A stretch of DNA of 64,000 nucleotides from Thamnaconus septentrionalis (taxonomy: Eukaryota; Chordata; Actinopteri; Tetraodontiformes; Monacanthidae), in assembly GCA_009823395.1 (NCBI GenBank), contig CM020506.1, forward strand, positions 1,415,501 to 1,479,500. The letters are read 5' to 3'. Under the pieces are notes generated by a model. That model was not told the origin of the DNA and searched no databases. It worked only from the letters and a program-made list of their open reading frames with translations. The position numbers were made by a program, and so were the translations under genes. Below are positions 24,511 through 36,305 of the stretch, piece after piece. Every line of letters starts with the position of its first letter. The first letter of the stretch is position 1.

Positions 24511-25189
24511 TCATGTGCTTTTGTGTTTTTTCCCATTAAGTATGATCTTTGCCAAACGAGTACTGACTGAATGTCTTGTTGAAAGGTTGTTTAGCCATTG
24601 AAGATTGGAGTGAGACACAATTACTTTTATTTTTAAATATGTTGATATTAATCTGTCAAAGACTTCTGTTGTGTGGTGTGTTGCTTGGATTTAGGCTCCA
24701 TTCCCTGAAAAGTTTCCTCAGAACAGGTGTTTTTATGAGGACAGAGCGCGTTAAGAAATGCCGTTAAAGTGCAGCCTCTTATTTAGTTTATTAGGAAGTG
24801 CAGCTGCAGCTTAGCTGGAAGGATAGCACATTAGTCACACAGTGTGCAGTGTTCAGTGCGAATCTCCACACAGTTAACTTCCTAAGGCGGAGCATTTACT
24901 GTGAGTCCGGAGCAGTTTCACAATTAAACCAGTGCATCTCTGAGGCTCGTCAGCAGGGCATCTGGAAGGACATCAAGACCACCTGCTTCCAACACTGCCA
25001 CCAACATCTCACGACTGACACAACAACTGTTGTTTTATGTTTGAAATTTAGAATTACTAACTGACTCATTTTTTTTCACTAACTAATCAGATCAGGTTAT
25101 GTTTTTTCGGTAAGCACTTTTTTTTATTTGAATACAAATCAGTAAATATCTACAAAGTACTGTGTTACGAGCGTAGCCATGGTGTAACA

Positions 25190-25966
25190 CAGTGGTTCTC
25201 AAACTTTCTTGTCACGCCCCACCTAGGGTTAGGGTTACTGCTGGGATTAGGGTTAGGGTTAGGGTTACTGCTGGGATTAGGGTTAGGGTTACTGCTGGGA
25301 TTAGGGTTAGGGTTTTGGGGTTCCTCATGGGCTAGAAGACCCAAATTTGACGTGTCTGTGTCTTGAGGGATCCCGATGAACCTGCAAGTGGCCCCATGTC
25401 TCTAGGACAACGTTGACTTTTGACCCCATAGACTTGCATGGCATTAGGGCAGTGGTTGTCAAACTTTCACTGTCACGCCCCACCTTGGAGGAAGAACATT
25501 TTTCACAAAGCGCAGAGAACAGCCGCGCTTTCTTGTTTTGATGAAATTGACCACATCAACAACATCCGTCATGCGACAACATGACATTTTCTACCTGCCA
25601 CACGGGATGACATTGAGCTTTGCGTGCGCTCAAGTCATAATATCGCGCCAGTCGCGGCGTAGATCACGGACTGATGCAAAGCTGTTTGATGACCTTCTAT
25701 CAGCGCTGGAAAACTCTTCGTTGTCCTCTGGCTTTTTAGCTCGCGGCTCACGCATTAGAAAGAAAGTAGACCAGACGCCGAAACGATCGCTGCGCGGCGT
25801 GCGAGCCGGCCGCAGAGGTGAACCCCGCTTCCAGTCTGGCGTGAACGACACCATCGTTCCGCAGCTACTCGCGGAACCATTCTCCAGCCAAAAGTGGCCA
25901 ACAACAAAGAACAGTGGCCACCGCCGCACTCCTGAATTCTTCTTCTTCGTCCCCAAACTAATTTAA
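25190..25966 (+). mobile_element. hAT-like nonautonomous transposon copy 1
   Basis: It starts CAGTGGTTCTCAAACTTTC, the form of end seen in hAT/Charlie-type elements. The same end motif recurs at 25451. From about 25533 to 25960 it matches the second copy (32805-33200) closely, including TGACCACATCAACAACATC. It lacks about 330 bp present in copy 2 and carries a TTAGGG-type array instead of part of its left region. A 142-codon open frame runs through it but has frameshifts relative to copy 2 and no recognised domain, so I do not call it a gene. No matching inverted end was found, so the right boundary is uncertain. Confidence 0.7.
25225..25316 (+). repeat. interstitial telomere-like TTAGGG array with interspersed unit
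   Basis: TTAGGG units occur in blocks separated by three copies of TTACTGCTGGGA, forming tandem units of about 24-30 bp. The array sits inside hAT-like copy 1, after CGCCCCACCTAGGG. Confidence 0.92.
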
Positions 25967-26743
25967 TGTACATCGTGATACTATAAAAATGTCACAGTAA
26001 AAAACAAAAAACAGATCCCATTAGTGAATGACAATAACATTTTAGTTACTTTATACAACTAAAAAGGGAAAGAGTGGAAAGAGATTATTTTTTAACACCA
26101 GAAGCCTTGGGAAGGTAAAAGGAAATGTTACTGCTCCAGCACAAGAGTTAAATAAATAAATAAAAAAAACACACACAGGAAGCAGTTCTGTATGCCAACG
26201 CATGCAGTCTGCCTGCTCTGCTCTCCCCTTTTCTGCTTGACAGCAAAACCTCTCAACTCTGCTTTTCCTAACAAGGCAGAGTGAGTGTTTTTTGACAGAA
26301 CGACCGAATAAATCTAGCGCGAGCTACAGTTTTGTTTCCTCCTCCCTTTTGACACATAGCAACCATATGGCGTTAACCAAGCGTTAGCGCAGCGCTACAC
26401 CTCTCCAGTGGCCCCCATCATCGCAAAACAAATGAGATCGGACAGATCCGGCGTCCTCGTTCTTTGGTAATGAAATGACAGACAAAAGGGGCCGCTGGGG
26501 AAATCTTACAGCGCCGCTCCTGGGCCGAGCTGTGCCCCCCCTTCATTAAGTGTGACGTGGGTGGCGCAATTTTCGTCGGGGTGGAGCGAGCATGGGGTCA
26601 ATATTAGAGCAGCAGATGAGGATTTAGTCCCGCTGTCATGCGGCCCAAACTGCCTGTCTAAACAGTCGGCAGTACGAGCCGTAATGAGTTCCACAGAGGC
26701 TTCTGCCACAGCAGCTCTGATGTGACGGTGTGACCCCTGGGTC

Positions 26744-26763
26744 TCGTGTGTGTGTGTGTGTGT
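26744..26763 (+). repeat. (GT)n microsatellite
   Basis: About ten GT units lie in intron D/E. Confidence 0.9.
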
Positions 26764-26849
26764 AGGCGGTAACCTACTACTCATTTAGTTCGCTCTTTGT
26801 GCTCTCAGGCGCCACAATATTCCTCATAATTATATGTAATATTTAATCA

Positions 26850-27080
26850 CCACCACCACCCACCCACCCACCACCTCCCGCCGCCTTAACACACCTTAAT
26901 AATTACTCGAGCGCGATCATTAATCCTACGCGCGCTCAGTCCGCACGGATACACACGCGGGACAACCTTGGCGCAACAGCAACGCTGCTCGCTGCCCTCT
27001 GCACCGGCCATTAAGCCTTAATGACCTGCACGCGGCCAAGTCACGGGAAATTTACCGCGGACCTACCCCGACCACCCCCC
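26850..27080. promoter_or_regulatory. CpG- and TAAT-rich block, possible intronic regulatory element
   Basis: After a CCACC tract, the sequence has several homeodomain-type sites (TTAATAATTA, ATCATTAATCC, CATTAAGCCTTAATGA) mixed with CpG-rich words (CGAGCGCGATC, TACGCGCGCTC). The composition resembles vertebrate conserved noncoding elements, but conservation cannot be tested here. Confidence 0.25.
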
Positions 27081-27815
27081 TCACCACCACCACCCGTAAT
27101 GGGAGAGTGTCTCTCCCGCTCACTCCGTCACTGTCGTGACTTTGTGTGATTAGTCAGTGATGGCAAATAAGTCGGCGCTGCCTACACCAGTTCCCCAACT
27201 GGCTTTCCAAATGTGTTTCCAACTTTAGGCCGTCTCGTTGGGAGGATTATTCGGAAGCGACGGTGCATTTGAACATTTGTGGGAAACAATGAGTGCTCGC
27301 ATGAAGTAGGTAGTAGGTAGAATTTACTATGACATGACTCCAACAGCACATGGTAATGATGTCTATTATACTATCTATGCTTTATAGTAAAGGAAAGCAC
27401 ACTTGCGGTGTTATGATAATGCATACATAAAAAATAATGATTTATTGGCTCTTTTAAATCATTTCTGTGCATTTAAAGAACCCCTGCAGCATATTTCTCG
27501 AATACAAATCATGCATATCGATTAATAAAACATACAATGGGTGCCGCCCATTGGCAAGATGCCATGTAATTCTTGTTCTTAATGCAACTGCAAGATCGCA
27601 CGAATGCGATCTAATGAATCATAAATGTCTGCATTGCACATTACACATGCAATCTTCAAAGAATGCGATGCCATTATTGTACTTGTACAAAAGTGTTCTA
27701 ATCTTTCTTCACTACGGGATTTGAGTACGTGCAGCAGATTGCCTTTGAATCAACGCAAGGATGTTGGGAAAAACAGCCTGTACAGGATTTTACATTAACG
27801 TTTATATAACAATGT

Positions 27816-27850
27816 CAATATATATATATATATATACATATACACACACA
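27816..27850. repeat. (TA)n/(CA)n tract
   Basis: ATATATATAT followed by ATACACACAC, read directly. Confidence 0.9.
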
Positions 27851-30800
27851 TGTATATGTATAAATGTATAGGGAACACTACTTCAGAAGACACTACTGTT
27901 CAGAAGATTGCGCTTTTCTTTGTTTATCTTAAAATGCTGTTAAAAGCTGATGATACACGGAAATAGAGGAGAATTCCACCAGGACCCAAACTCATAATTA
28001 CACTGTTCCCATTTGGTCCCAAGAAATTTCTGACCAATCATTGCAGTTGGACCGAAAGATCGTTGCTATCAGATAGGCAATGCCCATTGCATATTAAAGC
28101 TTGCTAGCTAAGGCTCTGTGCCTTACTTGCTGGTGGACAAAGAGCAAATTGCCCGTCAGGTGAACGCTTCGGAAAGAAACTCTTTCTCCGTAAAACAATG
28201 GCAGACAAATGTGTGCGGCCGACTTGGAGTCGGACTCCATTGTTTCGTTTTTCTCGCTTTTCCTCCTCTGTTTATCGAACGTTACCTTGCCAACGCATGC
28301 ATCTATTGAGGAGCACGGCTTTGGACGGAAGCGGGAGCTGTGAATAATCTTTTCTTTCATTTTCAAGTGTTGTGTGAAATGATAAAGAAAGAGTTCCGTT
28401 ATTTTTTTTTAAAAACATTTCAATTAGTGTAGGACGGGGGACTGCAAATCCAGTCACCTGCAGAAAGCTGCAAACTCCTGCAACTCAACTCACCAATCTT
28501 CGGTTTTTAAAAGTGTCCAAACGGTTACCAAAGGAAAGCTGTGCTTCACACGGATGAACACCAATGTGCCTGTGTTGACATCCAATACCGAAGCACCGCA
28601 TCACATCATACCACCAGACTGTGCACTGTAGACAGAGGTTGACAAGCCCGTTTTCACCGTCCTGAGAAGCTGATTTCACGTGTACCAGGGCGTGCGTTAT
28701 GTACGGCCACCCTCCAAGCCTCTCTGAAACAGCTCAGCAGTGAGACTTTGCACATCCTCGCCGGCAGGCAGGTCAGCAACAAGACTCTCAGCTTGCCACG
28801 CAAACACCGGCCTCTTTTCTTTCACCCGGGGAGGGGCTGAAAATAAAACCCCACATCTTTCTGTGCGCAACAGCGAAAGGCTTGAAACACTGGTGGGAAG
28901 CTGCTGCTTTCAACCGTGGCCCATTCAAGTCCAAGCAGCACCCCTGTTGCAACAGAGGCAGCGACGGAGGGCGTGAAAAGGAAAAAAGGCAAAGGTGTTT
29001 GATTCTCCTGCCGTGCCGGTTGCGGCTCCAGCGAACAGGCACTTAAGAAGGTGCAAATATGGGCCAGGTTTGCTCATCTGCGTGTGGAATATGGTGAGCG
29101 TGTAAAAGCCTCCGGAGGGAGCAGGCTCTCCCAGGGTAATGGGAATTTCTGAGCTAAGCCAATAGTCGCTGGATTGCGTTTCATCACTTTTAAAAGGTTA
29201 TCTGTCATCAGCCGGCTTTCTCTGTCCCCTGATGCGATCCCGACGGCCCACTGAGGTATCAAAGATAAACGATTCCGCGAGGGCTGCGACCACTACGAGC
29301 CCTTCTAAAAAGCTTTTTGACATATGACCTTTATCTGATGAGTTTTATTACATGCACAACCCCGAGACGCAATGTGAATTTCCACCAGAGCGCGATGACG
29401 GCACGTCCAGGGGATGGCGCAGCACTGCAGAGGAAGGAATGCAAATTATTTTTAGCAGATGTCCGCCGAAATCGCTGACAATAAACAGAAACCTGCAACA
29501 ATAGATTCTTGCTGGCTCAGCCTCAACGATGATTCATGTCAGCAGCAGCAACAACAAAAAAAATAAAACAAAAAAATGACCTACTTTTGAGTCAAATATC
29601 TGGCAGGCTGTTTGTAGAGTGAGGAAAAAATATCATGACTCCTCCATGTTGCTATTCTATTTGTCACACACTAATATCGCAACACGGGAATATTGTGTGT
29701 GAAAATATACGACGGCGTCCAGCCCCTGCAGTTAGGTTGTTTTATACATCTTGACAAGTTCAATACACCACCGTGTGCTGATGCAATTAGATGGTGTGCA
29801 GTGTAACCTCAGGGCAAACCCTCTGGTCAGGTGTTGTAACATTAATACAGCTTGCTAGGTTGGAAAAAAACTCAGCACAACAGAACCTATAAGAGCTTCG
29901 GGGCTCCATAGCCTGAAAACCTAGTGCAACCCACTTCAGGAAAAGTAGTTCAAAATAAAAGAATAATAATAATAAAAAAATAAAAACTACAAGTATCTGT
30001 GATGAATGAGAGATTAGATATTATTTCACATTAATAAATGACACCCATATTTTACTCGTTGGTGGTCTGGATGGCCACTGCACTATGAATCCTGTAATAT
30101 CCAGCAGAGGAGGCAAGCTGCAGTATCTCCAAAAGATTTGCTCTTCCTGGAAGTGTCCCTGGTATGTTGTGACCACGAGGACAGAGCCTGTACTTCGCCA
30201 CACATTACCAAGGGGACATTGAAATTCTGCCAATGTAACAGGTGATAGTTAATAAAGTAGGGACTTCAAATGAATCATTCATCTGTACAAACACTGCATG
30301 CTCAAGTGTCACAGAAAATAGTGAGAAATAGAAGAATAGAAAAGAATAGAAATAATAGAAAGTAAGAAAAGGTTTCGAAATTTGGGTTTGTTTGAAATTT
30401 ATTTGTTTGAATAAAAAAAAGTCTCAGTAATAAAAACTCTTCGCACTAACATACTGCATATGTGGGTGCACTCAATAATTCATATGCAAAATGTGAAAAG
30501 AAAATTGAGCGATAGCCGGGTGAATGGCGGAAATGTAAAAGGAGGTTTTCGAGCAGGAAGAAAAGACGCAAGTTTTGAGGTCACGCTCGGCTGACCAGGA
30601 GAGAGAGATACACTCCTCTGTCAATTTACACATAAATTGATTAGATTCACAGTCACAATTGTTTCAGTTAGTTTCCAATAATTGTACTTTTTTTCTCTCT
30701 TTTTCCACAGGAGACTGTAGCATGATTAAAATACACCACTTCAAAGATAAAATTGCATTAACAAAAAGAAAATAAATCCAATAATGGAACCATTTCTTTT

Positions 30801-31742
30801 AAGTGATAAAGTTTAAGAGCATTTGAATCATTAATACCCATGGGACATGGGCTGCAAAAACATGCAAATACTCAGTGTTGTGATTGACGATCTCACTCAA
30901 AAAGCCAAAAAAAAGCGGCAACATGAGTGGACTTAATTTCTTGTCAAATTCTGAGTGCAGTCAATGCCACATGGTCTTGAGTGAACTAACCTCAGGATTC
31001 TTGTGATATGCCACACCGCAGTTTGGAAACGCCTTCGGTATATTAGCGTGGAACAATCCAGGGTGCTCTTCAACTTAAGAGGGTGTTGCACAGTGAGGAA
31101 TCACAACTGGGATTCGAGTGCTGCAGATGTTTGAAGATTCTGCTACTCGAGGAGGGATAGCAAAACCTTCTGAGCACTGAAACAGGTTTTTGAAGTCCTG
31201 GGTATTTAACCCCGGTGGGGAACAAATAGGAGGTGGTCCTTGAGTTGTCACACACCATCGACATGCAATTTGTTTTGGTATTTCAAAACCCTCGACAGAC
31301 ATGGGTGTTTGGCCAAGCATTGGATGGAATATCCTATGCCAGGAAGCTGGGAGGATGTGTCATGAAAATCTGGAGTATTTGACAGTATTCCTGTAGCCTT
31401 TTCTAACGTTTTAAAGGAGTCACAGATGTAGTCTCTCTCTCGCCAGGTGAGAGCTGCAGCGGCGTGACCGTAATTGGATTCTGGCTGCGAGCGCCAGTCC
31501 TGCCCCGCAGTGCTCCGACCAAGTGTGTATTTATTGGCAGTCGGCTGAGGTTTGTGAATGAAGTCGGACTGGATGAGTAGGTCAAAAACGTCACGCTCAA
31601 GCTTAAGGTTGCCGTGCTGCTGGAGGCTCCCTTTTCTTTTGAGATCTTTTTTTTTTTCCCGGCAATCCCAGTGGCTTCGTGGCCACGCAAGTTGAAATGG
31701 CACAAGTCCGTGTCAATCCGGCAACCGCAAAACGCGACTGAC

Positions 31743-31943
31743 CTGCAAAGTTGAGGCGGCGGATGTGCTTGAGCAGGTGAGAGCCGTTGATGGGGTCCAT
31801 TTTAGCGCAGAGGCCCACCTTGCCCGGACAAAGCTCCTGGTGCATGTTGTGCAGAGCGTGAGCCATTGCGTACACCGCATCGATGACGAACTGCACCTTC
31901 CCTTCCTGCTCGTAGTTGGAGTCCTTCCCGATCCGCTCCTGAT
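31743..31943 (-). CDS. grm4: grm4 exon D: ligand-binding domain, [21 protein letters not shown] segment
   Basis: This 201-bp exon encodes 66 complete codons beginning [10 protein letters not shown]. The segment [20 protein letters not shown] is almost invariant in group III receptors, and its lysine (EQEGK) corresponds to the distal glutamate carboxylate contact of mGlu4. It continues with [13 protein letters not shown] and ends HIRRLNFA. The acceptor is CCCGTTACAG|AT and the donor is TTTGCAG|GTCAGT. The first two bases complete an asparagine from exon C, and the final G plus GC of exon E gives glycine, reading [10 protein letters not shown]. That junction matches mGlu4 (NFSGIAGNPV) better than mGlu8 (NFNGSAGTPV). 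An NGS sequon occurs in DPINGSHLL. Confidence 0.96.
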
Positions 31944-32213
31944 CTGTAACGGGCACGGACACGTCAGACACATGGTGATCACAGCTCAAAGTGTGCCAAT
32001 TGATGACATGCATTCACATTGCATTCAAACACAGCCAGCGCGGCCACTCATTTGGCTAAACAGTCTGCAAGATCGCTCATTTGCATCTGGGGGGGGTTAA
32101 CAATCAGTCTGCAATGGTACAAGCCACATTGTCTAATCAGTAATCAAGTAGTCAGTAATCAAGTGCTCATTTGTCCCTAAAGCAGATGTTCATGCTTATC
32201 TCTCAGTCTAGAC

Positions 32214-33205
32214 CAGTGGTTCTCAAACTTTCTCTGTCACGCCCCACCTTGGAGGAAGAACATTTTTCATGGCCCCACAGCCAAATTTGGGGCTAGAAGC
32301 CCCAAATTTGACGTGGCTGTGTCTTGAGGGATCCCAATGAACCTGCAAGTGGCCCCATGTCTCTAGGACAAAGTTGACTTTTGACCCCAGAGACTTGCAT
32401 GTCATTAGGGCAGTGGTTCTCAAACTTTCTCTGTCACGCCCCACCTTGGAGGAAGAACATTTTTCATGGCCCCCCCGCTCTCCCCACAAAAGCCAAAATG
32501 GTGACAAAATAGTTTTTTTTCAAATTCACTGAAACAACATAAAAGTGCAAATAATGTTTTACCTTGTGCCACTTTTTGTGATATCAAAACCAACATTCTT
32601 TTTTTTTTATCATGAACATTCATTTCACCTTTCTCTTCATTTATAAAATCATTTATTTTGTACAAATAAACAACTTTAGCAAATCACTCTTTGTGACATC
32701 ACATCCTGAACATTACTTTTTAAACAAGAATACTCCTTTCACTTTTCTGCTGTGCAAATAACTTTTTTGTTGGCAAACCACTTTTCGCGCTTTCAGGGTC
32801 TTGCTTTGATGAAATTGACCACATCAACAACATCAGTCATGCGACAACATGACATTTTCTACCTGCCACACGGGATGACGTTGAGCGTTGCGTGCGCTAA
32901 GTCACAATATCGCGCCAGTCGCGGCGTAGATCACGTACTGATGCAAAGGTGTTTGATGACCTTCTATCAGCGCTGGAAAACTCTTCGTTGTCCTCTGGCT
33001 TTTTTAGCTCGCGGCTCGCGCATCAGAAAGAAAATAGACCAGACCAAACGATCGCTGAGCGGAGGTGCACCTCGCTTCAAGTCTGGCGTGAACGACACCA
33101 TCGTTCCGCAGCTCCTCGCGGTAACGATTCTCCAGCCAAAAGTGGCCAACAACAAAGAACACTGGCCACCGCCGGACTCCTGAATTCTTCTTTTCGTCCC
33201 TGTCA
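32214..33205 (+). mobile_element. hAT-like nonautonomous transposon copy 2
   Basis: It opens CAGTGGTTCTCAAACTTTC directly after TCTAGAC. The first roughly 60 bp recur at 32411, so the left end is tandemly duplicated with a unit near 197 bp. A unique AT-rich segment (about 32470-32795) is missing from copy 1. The right part (32805-33200) is homologous to 25533-25960, with small indels that break the frame. No inverted right end was identified. No transposase was recognised. Confidence 0.7.
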
Positions 33206-35577
33206 AATATTTGTCCATGCTGTGTACCCGAGCAGCGTTTTTCTTAGCTACAACCTACTCAACACTTTTTGTTAATTGTTCCGCCGTGGAAAAAGTTCCG
33301 ACGTGAAAACATTAGTTCCCCCGGGCGCCCCGTCTCCCTCCAGCCCGGTGCCCCCCCCCCCTCCCTTAATGAAAGTTCATTAAGATTGTTTTCATTTGTC
33401 AGGACATCCATGGGTTGACGGTCAAATTCTTTTCCATTCAAGTAGCACTGTTCGGATCAGAAAAGGAAACACAAATGCACATATTGACAGGCTGGATTTG
33501 TGCGTACTCTGGACCTGAATTGAAAATCTGCCAACACGTCTGCAGTGTGAGCAGGCAAATCAGATGTTTCCTGACCATCAAAATGGTTGAAGAAAGAGAA
33601 ATGAATAATGGCACATTCTAATGCATCAGTGGTGCGAGTAAGCAAAGGAGGTCCTCTCTACCTTATAATCAAAATAATTATTTGTGCTCTTATATTTAGT
33701 TGGTCAGTGCAATCTTGCTTTCTGTTGGCAGCCAAACTGCTTAGACAGATGCATGTTGTTGGCAATGATAGAAAGCAGATGTGGTTGGGTGGCACAGAGA
33801 ACTCCAAGATCAGTTGCTGAACTCGTGTGAGCCCAGCACTGTGAGGCCAAGAGGAAAAATGCATTACTTCTCTGTGAATCTTTCCCTTTCTTCACTTAAT
33901 GGGTCTTGCCTCTTGCAATTAGCTGGAAGGTAAATGTCTGGATCACTGCGGAGGAGCAAATCAATTCCAATATCTGCAGTGCAAGGTTTTCCCCCTGGGG
34001 AAATCTCATCAGCTGGAAAACAAAAACTCTCCCCTGTCCGGGGAGCAGAAATACATAGATTTCCTACCCAGCGATCCTGTACATGAACATCAGGTTTCGC
34101 ACCTGAACGTCTCTGCCAGCCACGATTAACTAGCGCGCTGTTTTTCTATTCCAACTTCAAAGGAACTAATATTCAGCAAGTCCCAATGTGAATTCTTAGC
34201 TGCTTGATTCGCAGGCCAACCCATGAACTAAGCCTTTATTGCCAGGATGTATTTAGAGGCCAAAACAATAGGAAAGCAGGGAGGCAGGAAATGGAGACAT
34301 CCATTCGCAGGACGGAGATAATCCGCTCCAAGGCTCAACGCTATAAGGTGAAGGCTAGTTTATTAATCCAGGTCCAAGTTGTGCCGTAGGTTGTTGTGAC
34401 TGTTAATTGCTCTGAGGAGGCGGGGCTTTTAGAAGCGGCTACAGCATGCGCAACAGAACGGCTCCTTCCCCATGAGCCTTAATTGTTAAAACCACCCTCA
34501 ATCTAACCGCGCCGCATACGGAATCAGGTCTGTCATTTAGCTTAGCGGCACACTAATTACCCGGGGAAGGGGAAATGATAGAGAGGCCTCTGTTTGTACA
34601 CCGACAAAATGGAATTCAATTAAGCTTAGTAGGTTGGAAAGAAACCATTTGGGAATTTGCAGCAGAAATCTAGAAAAATTATGACAACATGCTAGGTTTA
34701 AAAATGACCTGATACCGTGTTTGGCGGTTTGAATGAGTAAGTATTTCCCTTCTTGGTGTATGAAGTGCTCTTTAAGAGTTGATTTGCAAAATGTGCTTCA
34801 TTACCTTTAAACTTAGCGAATTAAGGCATATTCCTTTGAATCTTGCAATCATGAAGGTTGGTTCAGTTTTGAAATTACATTTGTGATCATCTTCGGTTTT
34901 TGTTTGCGTGGTTGTAATGATTTACTATTTCCAACAAATCAGCTCAGCTCAGAATTGAATCTAATGGAAAATCTGAACCAAAGAAGCTGAAGAACTGATT
35001 TTAAAATAAAGTACTATTTGAAAAAAAGTAGTAAAAGAATAATAATACGGTGCTCAAATATACAGGAACGAGGAGACATCAAGAAACATATGCATCATAC
35101 ATACATGTTCAACCTAGTAGATTCTGTTTTTTTTTTTTGTTGGCACAATATGTAAAGGTATGCAAGCCTTTAAATGAACGTTTCTTAAATCATTTGTATT
35201 TATCTCATCAATATTAGCGCAAAGACAGAAGAGTGTGCACTTGGAAAGTGACTAGATGATGTTGTCAGCGCTGATTGGCTGTTGATTTTAATGGCATTGC
35301 AAATATGGTGAAAACTCATTGTCACTTTCTTGCAACAGGAAATTTGTGCTCAGTGAGTAAGCACTAGAAACACAGTTCAAAAGAAAATAAAATGCACACA
35401 AGTTGCACAAAATCTTAAAAATATTAGCAGAAAAAAGCCACATGTTTAATGGGCTTAAGAATCTGAAATAAAAAATAATGAATTTGATCGGAATATTACA
35501 TATTAGGTGTTACAACAGTCAATCGTACAGCTTTGTAATCATCGTATACATTTATTCTGTGGACACAATTATGATAA

Positions 35578-35640
35578 AATAAGATAAGATGAGTCTTTAT
35601 TGTCCCATGATGGGGAAATCTGCTTTGTACACAGCAGCCA
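35578..35640 (-). mobile_element. LINE 3'-tail fragment (GATAAGATGAGTCTTTATTGTCC type)
   Basis: AAGATAAGATGAGTCTTTAT, TGTCCCATGATGGGGAAATC is a form common at the 3' ends of teleost LINE-type elements as I recall them. The tail lies on the left, so the element is in minus orientation. Confidence 0.5.
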
Positions 35641-36258
35641 GGTAGTGGAGGTAAGAAGACAGTCGACATGAATAGACAATTTCTCATTAATCAGTGATTT
35701 ATCAGACACATTCTGAGCCTTCAGATAATGTCATACAGCGTTTGTTACAGAGTTTTAACATCCCAGATTATTTCCAGACCTTCTAAAAAATGCCTGAATC
35801 ATTGTTGGAGGTTACAGCTCGGTAATTAAAAGGGCCACCAGGCCTCGATTGGACGAAGATTGTCCCAGTTTGGCCACCATACTGTGCCGCGGGGGATCCT
35901 TTAAGCCACAGTTGGAGTGAGGGAGATATCGCTGTTGCAGTCTTGGCAGGCCAGACTAACTTTGAAGTGAAACTTCAGCATAAAATCAGTTCCCTTTCCA
36001 ACCCCACTTCCCCTCTTTCTCTCCTCACTGGCTCTTTAGGCAGCTACTGACATGGTGCTGTTTTACTTTTGCATAAAATACATTTAAATGAAACAAAGCG
36101 CAGATGTTCTCCTCGTCGTAGACGTCACATAATTAGTTGTGAGTCAATTTGTGTTGCCTCAAACATTCAACTGGGTTTGGATCCTCATCACGCTGAGACA
36201 AATGAATTTTCCTCAAAATTAACGATTTAAATTTTAAATTTTATCATTCAATCTGTCA

Positions 36259-36305
36259 TGAGATAAGATGAGCCTTTATCGTCCTACAACAAGGAAATTT
36301 GCAAG
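36259..36305 (-). mobile_element. LINE 3'-tail fragment, second copy
   Basis: GATAAGATGAGCCTTTATCG, TCCTACAACAAGGAAATTTG repeats the motif found 0.68 kb to the left, in the same orientation and more diverged. Confidence 0.5.

Larger units (their letters stand above)
22867..31742 (-). other. grm4: grm4 intron D/E, 8.9 kb
   Basis: This phase-1 intron has no exon I recognise. It contains a (TG)n tract (minus strand) 30 bp upstream of the exon E acceptor (22897-22928), ATC and CA microsatellites (24466-24510), the first hAT-like copy with telomere-like repeats (25190-25966), a CpG- and TAAT-rich block (about 26850-27080) and a TA/CA tract (27816-27850). The rest looks like unremarkable intronic sequence. 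Confidence 0.85.

Noticed and set aside
25190..25330. A true telomere end or chromosome terminus
   Set aside because: The TTAGGG array is under 100 bp, is interrupted by a spacer and lies between two coding exons of one gene; it is interstitial.
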